Assembly (NCBI GenBank): GCA_002633025.1
Contig: NMRB01000893.1
Coordinates: 20,173-84,172 of the forward strand
DNA: 64,000 bases
Reading direction: 5' to 3'
DNA from: Notospermus geniculatus
Taxonomy: Eukaryota; Nemertea; Pilidiophora; Heteronemertea; Lineidae
Part shown: one piece after another, positions 9,180-21,542 of the stretch
How positions within the stretch are numbered: position 1 is the first letter of the stretch
Layout: every line of letters begins with the position of its first letter
Program-made: the position numbers and the translations under genes
The notes under the pieces: model-generated
The model's database searches: none
Seen by the model: the letters and a program-made list of their open reading frames with translations, nothing else
Told to the model about the DNA's origin: nothing

Positions 9180-11686
9180 GTAAGGGATGACAGCTTCTTG
9201 TGGGGCAAACTAGTTCCTACCGAGCATGCGCGGCCTACTTCTGGACGGGTCGCTTATGCCGCTAGCACCAGCTGCCTCATCGATTTCCAGCTGGCTGGAA
9301 TATAGTGCGCGTACATTTGACACAGCAAATCTCGAATAAAAGTCAATAAAATCGAATCATATGAAACAATATAAATTTATCAAACGGGGAAAAATGGAAA
9401 TGTAAGATTTGTGACGAATAAATGCTGCAAATGATCAGAATAAGTAGCTTGTTCGCGGAACTTTACAGGCATGGGATGTGATTAGGCTCTCACTTTCTCA
9501 CACTTCTAACCAATCAGAGGGCGTCCTTTGTTCACGTTTACCAATCAGATAAAACTACGTCGACGAAACGTTTCTTGTACCTGCCCATGAAACATTTCAA
9601 TTCCATTTGGAATGTATTGGAACTACGATCCTCCGCCGGAAAAGTAGGAACCTGTTGGCAGTGTCACTAGGTCGGAAGAATGGAGACAGGTGGCGCTGTG
9701 AGGAGTTTGCTTGTGGGGATGTAGCCTGGAATGGCTGATTCACTGCAGAAAGGACGTTTTATAGTGTCTAGCAACAATATTTTTAATAATAGCAAAAATA
9801 GATAAGAGAGGCCTCTCTTATCTATTTTCGATAATAGCCAAATTATCGTGACTTCGGTTTTGCACTCCTCACCATCTGCTGAAAAAAGAAACATCTGTGA
9901 AAAGCTTTTCCTCTTTAAATCTGCTCTTCCTACGTCTCTTTAGGTAAGTGGGCCTTTTGCATTCTGGTGAGTATATATCGCGTATTAACTCATCTCTGTA
10001 TAGGCCTACGCGTAGATCTAGGCATTGAAATCCTAGGCCTAATACTGTAGGTCTACTGGCCTACCGCTTGTATGTTCGTATGGAATGAGGAACCGGCAGA
10101 ACTAAAAATCCAGATGGCAGCACCAGTACAGAAGGTCCAATATCCAATGCATTTTCAATTAAAAATTAAATTTTATTGATTTTCTTCATAGAACTCATCA
10201 AAATAGAATCAAGGACCAGTAAAATAAAATTTCTGGTGCTATTTTCCCGTGCAGAGTAACTCAGGGATGAAACATTCAATAATCATTGACTTGGCAAAAG
10301 GATTTCTCATTGCAACCATGGTCCACTTGCCTGCAGGGCCCCTATTGGCAGAGCTTGTTGGAGGTTCCTCATTTGAATACGCACGCTATACCCGCAGACA
10401 TTTGCGCCGCAGTCTCAAATCTTGGCCACACAGCATAGGTCGAATGATGTTGGCTTTTGGACGCGACCGACGGTGCCGATAGAAGACAAAGAGGAGAACC
10501 GAAGTTGGGTAAGTCGAGAGCAATGAGCAAACAGCGTGACGCAAGGTGGCGCTATCGACACGATCCGACCGAAAGACGTCACGACGTCACACTTTGTTTG
10601 AGTTGACACTGCATTGCGGGACTCGGGTGTGCGTATTTTTTACAATTTTTTTCCCAACAAAAACATTATCTATATGCACCCTATGGTGGAATTTTCATCG
10701 GGAACAACATTTCATATTTCGACAACTTTTGGGTTGCATTCCAGTGTGGAGCNCCCCCCCCGAGTGGGTTAAAGTTAAAGTTAAAGTTTTGGGTTTATAG
10801 TCTGATATCAACAACGGTAGAGGTGTCATCCGACTTCACACTTTGTTAGACCCAGAAACCGGTTGGGGGATGGACATAGTTCGGTCGCACCGTCGATGCC
10901 AGCGCCACATAGCGGCAAGTTTCTCACAGTCGACGTTAATCATTTTTAAATTTTTTTAGAGAATTTCTTGTCTTAATATAGGAAGGTGGACAGGGTGAAG
11001 CAAAAGGCAAGAAGAAAGAGAATAACGCCAGTTCAAATACATGCCCGAGAGGGACGAATGGAATATTGACTGAGCAATTTATTTTGTAATAAATGCAAAT
11101 TATGTAACACATTTCAGGCAAAGGAAGGTATCAACAACAGGGATAGCCAAGCCTACACAAAACGCGGAACGGCTCGTCGCTGGGATATATTATCGATGAA
11201 TTTTGGTCAGCGGTCTCCTGCTTCAAGATCAGATTCTCACCCACCACCCCATCTATAGGAATTATTAATAACTAATGAATTTATCTTGCGATATTAAATA
11301 CTTTCATTGTGTTTGTTGTCTACACTAATTGTTATCATGACTAATTTTCACTTTTATCTTCGCAGCTATTCGAAATAATTACCTATACCTAAATTACCCT
11401 TTGCTATTCGCCCTTGATCTTGTGAAAGTTTTGAAGTTGATGTGCGTACACTGTTTGGTGTACACCTTTACTGATCAGTAGCGTTTAGTTTTGAATTTCA
11501 GCTGCGTGGGGTAAGTTACGAAACTGTTAAATGTATTTTTAAGAAGTAAGTACGTTAAATACCTGATACATGGTGAGATTTTACCAATCGACCCAAGCCC
11601 GCCGAGCCCTTGTCATGCTTGTACCTGCCGCACGCGAGTGCAATTTTGTCTCCGAGGTTGCCTCCATAGATAATATCAAACTTCGT
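9180..11686. other. Non-coding stretch, no gene recognised
   Basis: This should be the lectin's next intron or 3' flank. Only a small palindrome (9795-9828), a single N inside a C-run at 10753 and GTTAAA repeats (about 10768-10790) stand out. ORFs are short and show no domain. Confidence 0.5.
9795..9828. repeat. 34-base perfect palindrome
   Basis: The half-site AAAATAGATAAGAGAGG is followed at once by its exact inverse. Related hairpins built on AAAAATAGATAAG occur near 53046 and 58713. Confidence 0.85.
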
Positions 11687-12440
11687 AATTAGGTCATTGC
11701 CATGGATAATTCGCGCATGCGCATTTTGCCGTTTTCCTTGGTCCAAGCCGGAAGTCGATGTTTTAATGGCTTTCAACGAAGGATTTGCCGGTGGGTCGCA
11801 CATTTTGCCGTTTTCTGTGGGCTTTTCGCCCAGCTTTGTGTTTATAAGTGTGTGGGTCCTCGAGGTAATCACCTGGTGCTCCTGAAAATCGTTACCATCA
11901 TGAAAATCGGGTGAGATTTGCAGAAAAATTCGCCCAGATTTGGTCTCCGAATGGACANNNNNNNNNNNNNNNNNNNNNNNNNNNNNNNNNNNNNNNNNNN
12001 NNNNNNNNNNNNNNNNNNNNNNNNNNNNNNNNNNNNNNNNNNNNNNNNNNNNNNNNNNNNNNNNNNNNNNNNNNNNNNNNNNNNNNNNNNNNNNNNNNNN
12101 NNNNNNNNNNNNNNNNNNNNNNNNNNNNNNNNNNNNNNNNNNNNNNNNNNNNNNNNNNNNNNNNNNNNNNNNNNNNNNNNNNNNNNNNNNNNNNNNNNNN
12201 NNNNNNNNNNNNNNNNNNNNNNNNNNNNNNNNNNNNNNNNNNNNNNNNNNNTTCACAGTGTAATTAAGGGCTCCCCTGCAGAAATATCGAAGAGAACCAC
12301 CAAAAATGCTGCCGATTGCCGGAATCCTTCGTTGAAACCAATGTAAACACACCAGCCTCCGCGTTGTCAAGGAAAATGACTACTGCGCATATGCGGGTTG
12401 CCAAGATATCGCCATGACGTCATAAACGACGACCTAATTT
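11687..12440. mobile_element. Foldback element interrupted by an N gap (11958-12251)
   Basis: The left arm from AATTAGGTCATTGCCATGG and the right arm ending CATGACGTCATAAACGACG then ACCTAATTT match inversely, and CGCATGCGCATTTTGCC on the left matches GCGCATATGCGGGTTGCC on the right. The 294-base gap falls in the centre, where a long hairpin would defeat sequencing or assembly. Long ORFs across the N run are artefacts. Confidence 0.55.
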
Positions 12441-12473
12441 GAACTGATCTATAGGAGTTTTTTGTCTCAGCAT

Positions 12474-12861
12474 CCTGTCACCGCACACGGTGCGTCAGCC
12501 GCTGCACACGACTGCAAATTTGCCTCCTGTAGACGCGACGTGACGTCATTCGTCACCAACAAAAAGCCTGCGAAGGCCGTCGTTGCTAAGGGCGCTGCCA
12601 TCTTTCCAGAGCCGCGTGACTTCACAACGGCTCTTGATTGGTCAGACTGTTTTGCATCCGTCTCCGCCTCCAATCACCGCACACGATGACAACGTCATTG
12701 AACACAGGAGATTTTTGCCTCCTCCGATCAAACATGTTTGATCTGCTTTGGAGGCAAAAAATCCGTCTCCGCCTCTACCTCCGACCACCGCAAACGACGC
12801 CATTGGCACGTAGGAGGCAAAAATCTCCAGTTGGAGGCAAAATTGCACTCGTGTGCGGCAG
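12474..12861. mobile_element. Diverged foldback element
   Basis: Left part CTGTCACCGCACAC and TTTGCCTCC, right part GGAGGCAAAATTGCAC and GTGTGCGGCAG are inverse matches, with an inner hairpin GATTTTTGCCTCC against GGAGGCAAAAAATC. CTGCCGCACGCGAGTGCAAT, the same end, also occurs at about 11623 beside the previous element. Confidence 0.5.
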
Positions 12862-13265
12862 GTATTGGCGCGCGCCACAAGTGCAGTAGAGACGGGACTA
12901 TCTAAAGAAGTACATGTATTCCATTCTTTTATTTCCAGGCGATTGAGACTCCGTCTGATGGGCTTGGCCAGGAGCTTACTGCGGACGATGTGTTGGATGC
13001 ACTACGACGTCACGTCACTCAAACAAACATGGTCGCAAAATTCGATACCCATCTATAGTAGAAGGAAGGGAGACGAGTGTTTGAAAAACTGTAGCCCTAT
13101 TCACTGTAGATTATTGACCAGGCCATGGGAACATCTGGCGAAAGCTTCACGGATGCACGCCACTGCAGTTTGGTTCCAACGTCGTGAATTCCATCATCAT
13201 ATTTCTCGATATCTATAGCACCAAAATTATCTATTTTTGGTACAATGTATTAAGTTGATTGTAAT

Positions 13266-13415
13266 AGCATAAAGGAATCAACCATAAAGGTTTAACTGCG
13301 AGCGATGAACTTACTGAGGGATACACTTCATGTGTTGCCACCAGATGTCTCTCACTGCCTGAATTTTGGCTTTACGTAATAGGCAGGAGCTTCAACTTTT
13401 TTTGTGGTGAAGGGG
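13266..13415 (+). repeat. Dispersed repeat shared with 54470-54611
   Basis: About 145 bases beginning ATAAAGGAATCAACCATAAA and including GATGTCTCTCACTGCCTGAA recur almost unchanged at 54470-54611, 41 kb away, where the copy stops at a single N. No structure identifies the element class. Confidence 0.8.
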
Positions 13416-13734
13416 TACATGAACCTGCCAACTTGATGCTTTGAATTCCATTTCTGAGGATAACAGTGCTATTTCCAGCACAATTAGTGTTCCACGTGCA
13501 AATGTACGTTAGCCTATTCAAATATACGCAGATGACCCTGCGCTCACATCGTTCGTGGGGTTCTCATTAATTCAGTCCTTTGTATCATAAGATCAACTGG
13601 TCGGAATTCAACAAAAATTGCAGTAAACATGCAGAAGGGTCTCACCTATCATATGGAAGAATCAGAAAGCAAATCTGTTGAGGTTTAAAGGGATACTGTC
13701 CACATTCATAAAATGCAAAATTAATTGTAAAGCC

Positions 13735-13876
13735 GGTGACGGACTAGCACGACGCGGCGCGGAGCTAAGCGTTTTCTTTTGTGTTTTCAGGCACCACTGA
13801 ACACCATGTGCAGTGGAGCGCAAAAACACAAAAGAAAACGCGTCGCTCCGCGTCGCGTACGCACTAGTCTGTCACC
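13735..13876. mobile_element. Foldback element with about 57-base arms
   Basis: Arms start GGTGACGGACTAGCACGACG and end CGCACTAGTCTGTCACC, and include CGTTTTCTTTTGTGTTTT and its inverse. Only about 30 central bases are unpaired. Confidence 0.75.
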
Positions 13877-13994
13877 GCCTGAAGTTGAACCTTTTTGGTT
13901 TATTCCTTTATGGTAATAATTATTTATATAACGACGTAAACTGTTGTCAAAAATTAGTTTATTATGTAGTTCTCGAATAACTGATAGAAAATAT

Positions 13995-14499
13995 ATTCCA
14001 TATGATGCCTGAAATACAATCTTCGCTTGTTCGTTATACATGTATTTTTGTTAATCCTTATTTGACACGAATCCATGGGCTACAATTTAGAATTTGATGC
14101 ACTGCCCACAAGGCAAGGCAAGTGATCATTCAATGATTGATCCAAGGCGAAAGGATGAAATGGGCAAGAAATATTAGGCCCGACATTGGGTCATACGAAT
14201 AAAGACTAGCAAATGCTTTTACTTCAGATTTGTACAGCATTGCCTAGTGCATTACAAAATTCAAGTAAAAGCATTTTTGTGCTACTCTTTATTCAAATGA
14301 CCCAATGCCAGGAGAATACTGAGGCAGTGCCAAGTGATCCTGCATGCAAAAAAATAGACAGGGAGTCCCTCTCCCCTCTCCTCCCCTCCGTTCCCCCTCG
14401 GCCAATGAAAAGGCCAGACAGACATCCGAAGGGGGCGCTGTGCCTGGACGCAAGGGAACCAATCGCCGCGTAGCGGCAAATCAGCGAAGCTTGCTGATT
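13995..14499. repeat. Direct repeat, copy 1 (about 505 bp)
   Basis: Begins ATTCCATATGATGCCTGAAA and ends GCAAATCAGCGAAGCTTGCT then GATT. Copy 2 is at 14839-15334 with few differences (for example ACATGT absent). Each copy contains a hairpin with arms of about 40 bases built on ATTGGGTCATACGAATAAAG. Copy 1 ends at a single N before a G-run. Confidence 0.9.
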
Positions 14500-14670
14500 N
14501 GGGGGGGGGGGGGCAAATGTCCAAAGTGAAAGTGTCCTCCTGATACCGTCCCCATGTGACATTGAGTACTTTGCTCTGAGATGCCAGGGAAATGCATCAG
14601 ATATTGTCAAATGGGTGCGCACCCCTCCGTCGAGCTACACCCCTTTCTGTCAATCCTGGATCCGGCACTG
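14500..14670 (-). mobile_element. Part of a MITE like the one at 2619
   Basis: On the minus strand it begins CAGTGCCGGATCCAGG and contains GATGCATTTCCCTGGCATCT, also found near 3043 in the 2619 element. The other end is lost in the G-run beside the N at 14500. Confidence 0.6.
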
Positions 14671-14838
14671 GGTTCAGATTCACGGGAATGGTAGGCCTAG
14701 TGTGACAACTGATAATGAATGACTAATAGGCCTACGATACTATTTGTTGAAGTGAAGATGACCCGGATTCACGGTATACTCCAGTAGGCTCACATGAGTC
14801 CTATGTACCGTGTATCTGCTTATCAGCCGCTGTTTATT

Positions 14839-15334
14839 ATTCCATATGATGCCTGAAATACAATCTTCGCTTGTTCGTTATATTTTTGTTAATCCTTATT
14901 TGACACGAATCCATGGGCTACAAGTTATAATTTGATGCATTGCCCACAAGGCAAGGCAAGTGACCATTCAATGATTGATCCAAGGCGAAAGGATTAAATG
15001 GGCAAGAAATATTAGGCCCGACATTGGGTCATACGAATAAAGACTAGCAAATGCTTTTACTTCAGATTTGTACAGCATTGCCTAGTGCATTACAAAATTC
15101 AAGTAAAAGCATTTTTTTGCTACTCTTTATTCAAATGACCCAATGCCAGAATACTGAGGCAGTGCCAAGTGATCCTGCATGCAATAAAATAGACAGGGAG
15201 TCCCTCTCCCCTCTCCTCCCCTCCGTTCCCCCTCGGCCAATGAAAAGGCCAGACAGACATCCGAAGGGGGCGCTGTGCCTGGACGCAAGGGAACCAATCG
15301 CCGCGTAGCGGCAAATCAGCAAAGCTTGCTAATT
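14839..15334. repeat. Direct repeat, copy 2 (about 496 bp)
   Basis: Near-identical to 13995-14499. The 844-base offset and the intervening MITE fragment fit either a local duplication or two alleles placed side by side by the assembler. Confidence 0.9.
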
Positions 15335-16038
15335 ACGTGCGTTTCACAGCAATAAATCATTTGGCCTTGAACAGGAAATTTCGCCTGAAACTTTGTCACG
15401 TGATACATACTGAATTTACAAGAGTAAGACGGGCGTTCAAACCGTACAGGATCGGTGTGTATCCCCGGGTGTGTATCATAATACTGTGAGGCGAACTGAT
15501 GTGATAATGAGGAACCGGCGGAACAACTCCGTGACGGGAGTCAAGTTAAGAGTTTGAAGCGTTTTTTGGTAACCGGCGATGAACATGTGACGTCACCATC
15601 TGGGGTACAAATCATTCTCAGCGACGAGACAGGACGAAAACGAATTTAGCCCATTCCGCTCGCTGAATATGTGACGTCACCAGTGATGTCATAATCGCTG
15701 TTCGAAAACGAAGTTAGTCCATTCTGCTCGGCCGTTTCAAGACAAACATGACACGCCTCTATGTTTGTCATCAGTTCAGTAATAATGGTTTACCCCAATC
15801 TAAGACAACTAGGCCTATAGGCCATTTCACGTGACGTCATCAAAGTGACGTCAGCCATGTTGGAGGTATCGATGATGTCATTCGTGTCATGTGATACTTC
15901 TCTGCCATCATACATGTCATATAGCCATGTCACCAGACCCCGCCATGTTCCACACCTATCATTGCAGAATGCACGTGCACTGCAGCGCTTTCACTGTCTT
16001 ACGTCATATGTTTCATGTTTTTTCTTGGCACAGTCAAA
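15335..16038. other. Upstream region of the THAP gene, no element recognised
   Basis: Non-coding. A motif pair CGAAAACGAATTTAGCCCATT and CGAAAACGAAGTTAGTCCATT occurs about 70 bases apart near 15635 and 15703. No TATA box is evident. Confidence 0.4.
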
Positions 16039-17381
16039 ATGGTTAATTACCGCCGATTTTTAAACTGCCACAATCGTTCTGACCGTGAGAAACATCTTCA
16101 GTTTTATAGACTTCAAGTTTCATTTGTTTATTTACACTAAAAGATATAAAGTTACAGGTAGTGAAGGGCCGAAGCCGAGGCATTATTGGCCCTTATAACA
16201 GAAGGAACAAACAAAAAATACAAATGAAACAGCAAAAATGGATGATAAGTGGGCTGGCAGCCACCCAAAGTATCAAGACAGAGGTATTAAAGAGAAACTG
16301 AGCATACGATAAATAGGAGAGTATCCGCGAAGGCAATAAGTTAATAGATAAAACATCAGGGCCCATATTTTCAAAGCCCCTCCAGCGCCAAAACGCACNT
16401 TTAAATTGATGCCCACGTGAGTAAGGAATTCTACACACAAAACTGAAGACGGACAAGTATGGGGATGGCCTCGCTTAGAATAGAACGTGTCAGGAGGCGA
16501 TTGTGGTTAGCAAGGCTGCAGCAAAAGTTGGATGACAAGAATCCCGACAACGTCCGAGTGTGTTCTGCACACTTCGTTACAGGTAGGCCTCTAGGCCTAA
16601 GAATTTGCTCTGACTGGCCTAGGCCTAAGCCTACGCATCCATGCTACACCAGGCCGAAAATGACGTCTCTCATCTTGACTAAAACTTTGGCGTGCAGGCT
16701 AGGCCCTAGACCCTAGGCCTACCTCACCCATGCACCTCTAGCATGCCTGGTGTAGGCCTAGGCCCCCACCCTACGCCCTAGGCCTAGGCAACCAACCGTG
16801 TGCGTGCATGCTAATAGGCCCTATTAGTAGGCGAGGCCCACCTTACTCCATCATCATCATGCTCATTCATATCATAGCTGTAGGGGTCATAGTGAGGCAT
16901 AGACCTACCTGGCCTGGGATGGGGGTAGACCAAAGTCAGTATGGGGGCAAGTTCTTAGGCATGGAAAAAGACATGTCCCCTTTTCCCATCCTATAGCTAA
17001 AAACCTCCACCCATCTAGCCCCATACATGTACGTCCCCAAACTACAGACTGGTGCAAGAGTAAGCCTAGGCTGGCCCCATGTCGTGTAGGCCCGGCCGTA
17101 TGCACCAAGCAAAGATAATCTTGAACTCAGGTTTAGCCACAACTTTTCCATTGTCAGATCATACCCCAGTAAACCTGAACAATTGAAAAGTTGTGGCTCA
17201 ACCCGAGTTGAAGATTATCTTCGTTTGGTGCATACAGCCCATGTGTGTTAATCTTTTTTCTTTCTTTGCAGGAAAAAAAGCTGATCTTTTCAACAAAGAT
17301 CATCCAGATTGGGTGCCATCCATCAGGATAAATGAGCAGGCGACTGAAGCTAAGGCTGCACAAATGAAATTAATTCATTGA
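16039..17381 (+). CDS. THAP-domain protein gene, three exons, first zinc ligand lost
   Basis: Exon 1 (ATG 16039 to about 16117) encodes MVNYRRFLNCHNRSDREKH then LQFYRL, the classic THAP N-terminus. Exon 2 (start unclear, 16459-16479; end 16582, donor CAG|GTAGGC, phase 1) encodes VRRRLWLARLQQKL and VRVCSAHFVTG with the second Cys and the His of the C2CH zinc site. Exon 3 (17272-17381, acceptor TTTGCAG, phase 1) encodes GKKADLFNKDHPDWVPSI and stops after KLIH. THAP domains bind DNA through a C2CH zinc module in transcription factors and P-element-like transposases. The position normally held by the first Cys (MVNYC) is Arg, so zinc binding is doubtful. The link between exons 1 and 2 lacks a good donor; repeat-like sequence and a single N (16399) lie between them. 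It is either a small diverged THAP protein or a decaying copy. Confidence 0.75.
16583..16810. repeat. TAGGCCTA-rich stretch in the THAP intron
   Basis: AGGCCTA and close variants occur more than eight times in about 230 bases, often overlapping as CTAGGCCTAGGC. The same octamer is scattered through the window at lower density. Confidence 0.6.
17094..17239. mobile_element. Foldback element in THAP intron 2
   Basis: Arms GGCCGTATGCACCAAGCAAA and TTGGTGCATACAGCC, with AAGATAATCTTGAACTCAGG against its inverse in the right arm; about 55 bases per arm. It ends 32 bases before the exon 3 acceptor. Confidence 0.75.
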
Positions 17382-17543
17382 TTCTCATCAGCGGAGGCGG
17401 CGTGACAGAAATCAACATTATGTACATATTAAATAATTCATTATTATAAAAACAGTGAAGTCATTGATTTTGGTTTTTTTTCATTAAGAAAACAGGAATC
17501 ATTGATTCCTTTTTCAAACAGTGTCAGTCGTTGAGCTACTGTG

Positions 17544-18687
17544 GTACTCAGGGCTTTCATTAAGCCTGCGTATGGCGTCTATTACGCATGTAAACTACGG
17601 AAATGACGCAAACATAAACAACTCTGAAGTCTCAAAAACGCAGGTAAATTCGATGATACGCTGATAAAGTGTGGAAGTCCCATCTGTACACTCCATTTAC
17701 GCCAGTAGGACCCCAGCTGATGCAGGTATCAAGATATTGCAAGTCGCGCCAGCCAAATTTTCTTCAACCACACCCAATCCTTGCTAGCGCAGCTGAAAAT
17801 AGAACTGGGGATTCCCGTCGCCCTTGGCAACTACACACTCCTGGTTCGCATGCGGTACCGGTAGCAGCATACAAAGGGAAGATTTGGCCCCAGTAAAATA
17901 TAACAAGAAGTCATGACCCCCCAAAAGAATTGCTGGAAGTCTAAAGACCCCAGCATGTGGTAACCGGAAAAACGCCGACCGACTGACTCGCCGACCTACC
18001 GACCGACTTTTCATTCCTCAACAGTGCAGAAGCATGTGCTGACCACGCATATAAATGATGGCATTACCCACCGCCCCATCTCTAGTTGACCGGTAATTGA
18101 TACACATAAGTACACAGCTTTGAATAGAGCCGACGCAGCAAGTCAACCTGGAAAACATTAGCGGTGTAGTCTGTTTCGGGACCTGGTTGAAAATGATATA
18201 CATTCTGTGCAATGCATAGAAGCAACGTGGAACTGATCTCTTCTAAGGTTGAGTTAGTGGGGAAGATGCGGTATTTCAGCCGCATTTCTTTCAACCCTAT
18301 ACGTTCTCCACCAAAATCACCCAATGCTCTGGTATCAGGGGTTTGTGTCGGGCCTATCTTCGTTCAACATGACTTCCGTCCACTGTCAAACTCGTTCCAC
18401 TCCAACCATTATAGCCGCTCGGCTTGTAGGATAGCGATAATTTTCGTTGGTTTCTTTTCTCGTTAGGCCTAGGTTCAAACGCTAAAAAAATTAGGTCGTT
18501 AAACTGTTGATTTCACAACTAACTGCGCATGCGATTGTTTTCCTCGAAATCTTGTCTGTAGTCGGTAGGTCGGTCGGTCGGTCGGCGTTTTTCCGGTTAC
18601 CCCAGCATCTTACCAAATTGACTTCCATAAAAAAATTGTGGAAGTCATGACCCAGGTAGAGAAAAAGTTAATGAAAGCCCTGAGTAC
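17544..18687. mobile_element. Foldback element of 1.1 kb
   Basis: Terminal arms GTACTCAGGGCTTTCATTAA and TTAATGAAAGCCCTGAGTAC. Longer subterminal arms (about 17905-18010 and 18553-18658) carry GGTAACCGGAAAAACGCCGA followed by (GACC)n-like repeats and the inverse on the other side. The roughly 540-base centre has no recognised ORF. Confidence 0.75.
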
Positions 18688-18743
18688 TGATTGTATGACT
18701 TCGACAGCCTTCCATTTGCCCGAGTTGATACTTGTTGCCCAGG

Positions 18744-18797
18744 AGCCATATTTATGAAGCCTTCGCAACTTAGTTGCGATGGCTTCATAAATATGGC
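18744..18797. repeat. Near-perfect palindrome
   Basis: GCCATATTTATGAAGCC and TTCGCAACT pair with AGTTGCGA and GGCTTCATAAATATGGC. The whole 54 bases form one hairpin. Confidence 0.8.
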
Positions 18798-19387
18798 CCC
18801 AGGATTACATGTATAACCTCGCATGTACATGGTCCTGTGTGGCAAATCCACGGGAGTGACTGATAGGCCCGGCAGGAAAATCTCCTGACACTGAATGTCT
18901 GAAAAATCCTTGGGCAGCGAAAGGTTAATAATGCTGTACAAATCTGAAAAAAAGCATTAGCTAGCTTTATTCTGGCGCGCTTGTAGTAAATGACGCTTTG
19001 TGTCGCTTCCGCGTAGGCCTTGGAGGTTGTTGCGTGCGTGTTTCAAACGGACGTTGCAAATACGGCGAAATGCGAAAATTGTAGGTGATCTAGCAGTCCT
19101 TGGATGGCGCTCGTGTATGACCAGCTTATTGCCCAATGTCTGGTACATGTAAAAGACGTGCTGTGGTGAAACACAAAGTTCGTAAGTGATCTAATAGACG
19201 TTAGCTGGCGCTCGTGTATGCGCAGACGGTCAATATTACGTATAATTATTTCACTCAAGCATGCAGTTTAAAAATTGGGGGGGGGGGGGGGGGGGNATAT
19301 CAACACTACCCTCTGAGATTCGGGAATGGTGATCGCAAAGATCATAATAGGCCTATCTTCCAACTTTCCAAAAAGGAGCTGCAGTCA

Positions 19388-19560
19388 ATAGGAGCCGTCA
19401 GCCGCGCATATTGCCAACAGATGGCAGCAAAGTTCTAGCGGACCAATGTACAGGAAAATCTACGTGATTGCTGCTCGATCAATAATGACTGGGTCCGCTA
19501 GATGCATTGAATTGGGCCGTAGTGACACCTGTTGGTCAACTCGCTGACAGCTCCTATTCG
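19388..19560. mobile_element. Diverged foldback element
   Basis: AATAGGAGCCGTCAGC on the left is the inverse of GCTGACAGCTCCTATT on the right, with a second match (GCGGACC against GGTCCGC) inside. A run of about 25 Gs ending in a single N lies upstream at 19277-19296. Confidence 0.55.
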
Positions 19561-20306
19561 CAAGGCTTCATAAGAAGTTTAGACTATAGGCCTAAAGTTT
19601 GTGAGAAAGCACACTTCCATTTCGCAGAATATTAACCCTACCCCTAAAATTTGGGATTGGAGGGTAAAACCTTACCCAACAACTTTCTAAATGGTAATCA
19701 AATTCAAAGGCTCAAGGGTAGGCCCTATGAGTCCACAGGTACATGCCTGTGACGATATATTAAACATCGATCTGGTTACACTTTACTTTGCATGCCTCCG
19801 GCTGATTGAAAACAGTATTCAGTATTCCTCTAAAACGGCATTTCCCCTCTTCATGTCAAGTATTGTTGTGTCAGATGTGGGGACGAAAATGCATCTGATG
19901 TACTTTTTCAATTTTTTTTTCGGGGGAGGACCCCCAGACCCCCTCCGGCTTCGCCCTCCAGACAGCCCAATCAGAATGCAGCATTTTCAGGGCGTCAATA
20001 TTAAATAATTATGACTCATAATAACAATCAAAAATAATAAGAATCTTTCCTATACAAAGGAAGAACCTCTGTGATAAAATTCAGTCAATTTTGGAAAGAT
20101 GTAAGTGATTTGTAAAGGATAAAACTTTAAAACCTAACTGGGTAAAACCACAAAATTTGTACTTCTCCAGTCATCCTAGAAATACAGGGAGTGCAACTGG
20201 AGTATGGAACAGCCACATCACATTCACTGGCTGTTGTATTTCAGCAGGGGTTTGTGTGAGCGGGTGAAGAGGAGCGAGGTAAAAACCCCTGCTGTGGGAG
20301 GATGCT

Positions 20307-20463
20307 ATCCAGGGGAGAGTTTTCTCGCAGAAGTTGGCTCACAATGGGCAATTCGCCATTATTTGTTCCTCACGGATTACGCTGGGACCAATGACACAAA
20401 CAACTGCTCGCAGTTGAGTTGCCCATTGAGAGCCAACTTGCGCGAGAAAACTCTCCCGTGGAT
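20307..20463. mobile_element. Foldback element with 45-base arms
   Basis: The left arm runs ATCCAGGGGAGAGTTTTCTC through GAAGTTGGCTCACAATGGGC; the right arm is its inverse ending CTCTCCCGTGGAT. A few mismatches. Confidence 0.78.
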
Positions 20464-21542
20464 CGGCACCTTTAGTAATAAAGTAGGTTCAAAATGTAGT
20501 GTAATAAAATAATGCGAGAATAACCTTCTCTAGCCGTAGTTACACTACATAAAATCCCCGGGTTTTTTGCGGTCACACCTATGAATTGCCGGGCGTCGAG
20601 AAACCCGTGTCTGAAAAACACGGGTTTTTGAGAGACACGGCAATCTCGCCGTGCTTTTCGAAATCCCCGTGTTTTCGTTAGTTCTTCGCACGGCGACAAG
20701 TTGCATGAAGTTGCATATGAAAAGTTGCATGTGTAAACGGCCCTTAAGTTAGTCCCTCTCTGTATTACAAGAGATGAGTTGCACCAGTGTCACTATCCGG
20801 CAGACTGACCCTGAACAACGTGCAGTATTATTGCTCTTGACGGAGAAGACTTTCGAAAGCCTCCTAGCCTAATACATGTATTCATATTTCATCGATTTGG
20901 CTCCACTTTTTTGAAGAAATTTCTTCGTTGGTGCTGAACGGGTTAACCTTACTCGCCGTCTGACAGTAAAAATGTTTGCACGAGATCTCTGTCGCAGTGC
21001 GAACTCGCCCTCAAGTTCCACTTTCTCCCGCACTTTCCATTGCACGGATATAACCTGCAATTCAATTGGTTGATCGACTCGCCTGCCTGGGGGTTCCAGT
21101 CGACGTCAAACCAAACACTGTAACAATACCAGGTTGCCGGGCAAGAATATACCAACAATTAGCACGCTTCGGCTTTCGCAGATTTCGTTGCTCAACCGTG
21201 AATACATATATGCCTACAATGTTTGGCTTAAACAATAATAGCCTATCGACGTATATACATCAAGCATAGGCGACTCTTTTCAATGACATGAATTACCTGT
21301 GACGTTCTCGTCGACTTGGATTATAACTTTTCTGCTTACTCACTCATCATTGACAACGTTTGGACCTTATTCGCTGCTGACACGCGCTGAAGTTTTCTTG
21401 GCGGGAGATCGTATTTTCTAGTTTGCTGTGATATTCATTGTAAAAGTCTGTTTTTTTTCATTTTTCGTTCAACCTGTACAAAACGGCTAGCAAGTCTTCA
21501 TAGAGTAACAACCTGTTCGCAAGGTCAGTGCGCGTGGCTAAA
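20464..21542. other. Sequence upstream of the sodium-channel exon, no gene
   Basis: A stretch ending GTGTAAACGGCCCTTAAG (about 20747) looks like one end of a TTAA-type foldback; CACGGGTTT hairpins occur at about 20605-20630. The rest is plain flank that should hold the channel promoter. I see no TATA element. Confidence 0.45.

Noticed and set aside
11918-12346. ORFs running through the N gaps (11555-12370, 32081-32569 and others)
   Set aside because: Their length comes from runs of undefined bases; the defined residues match nothing.
12853-13218. 121-residue plus-strand ORF
   Set aside because: Composition and content look random; no motif, and it begins inside a foldback end.
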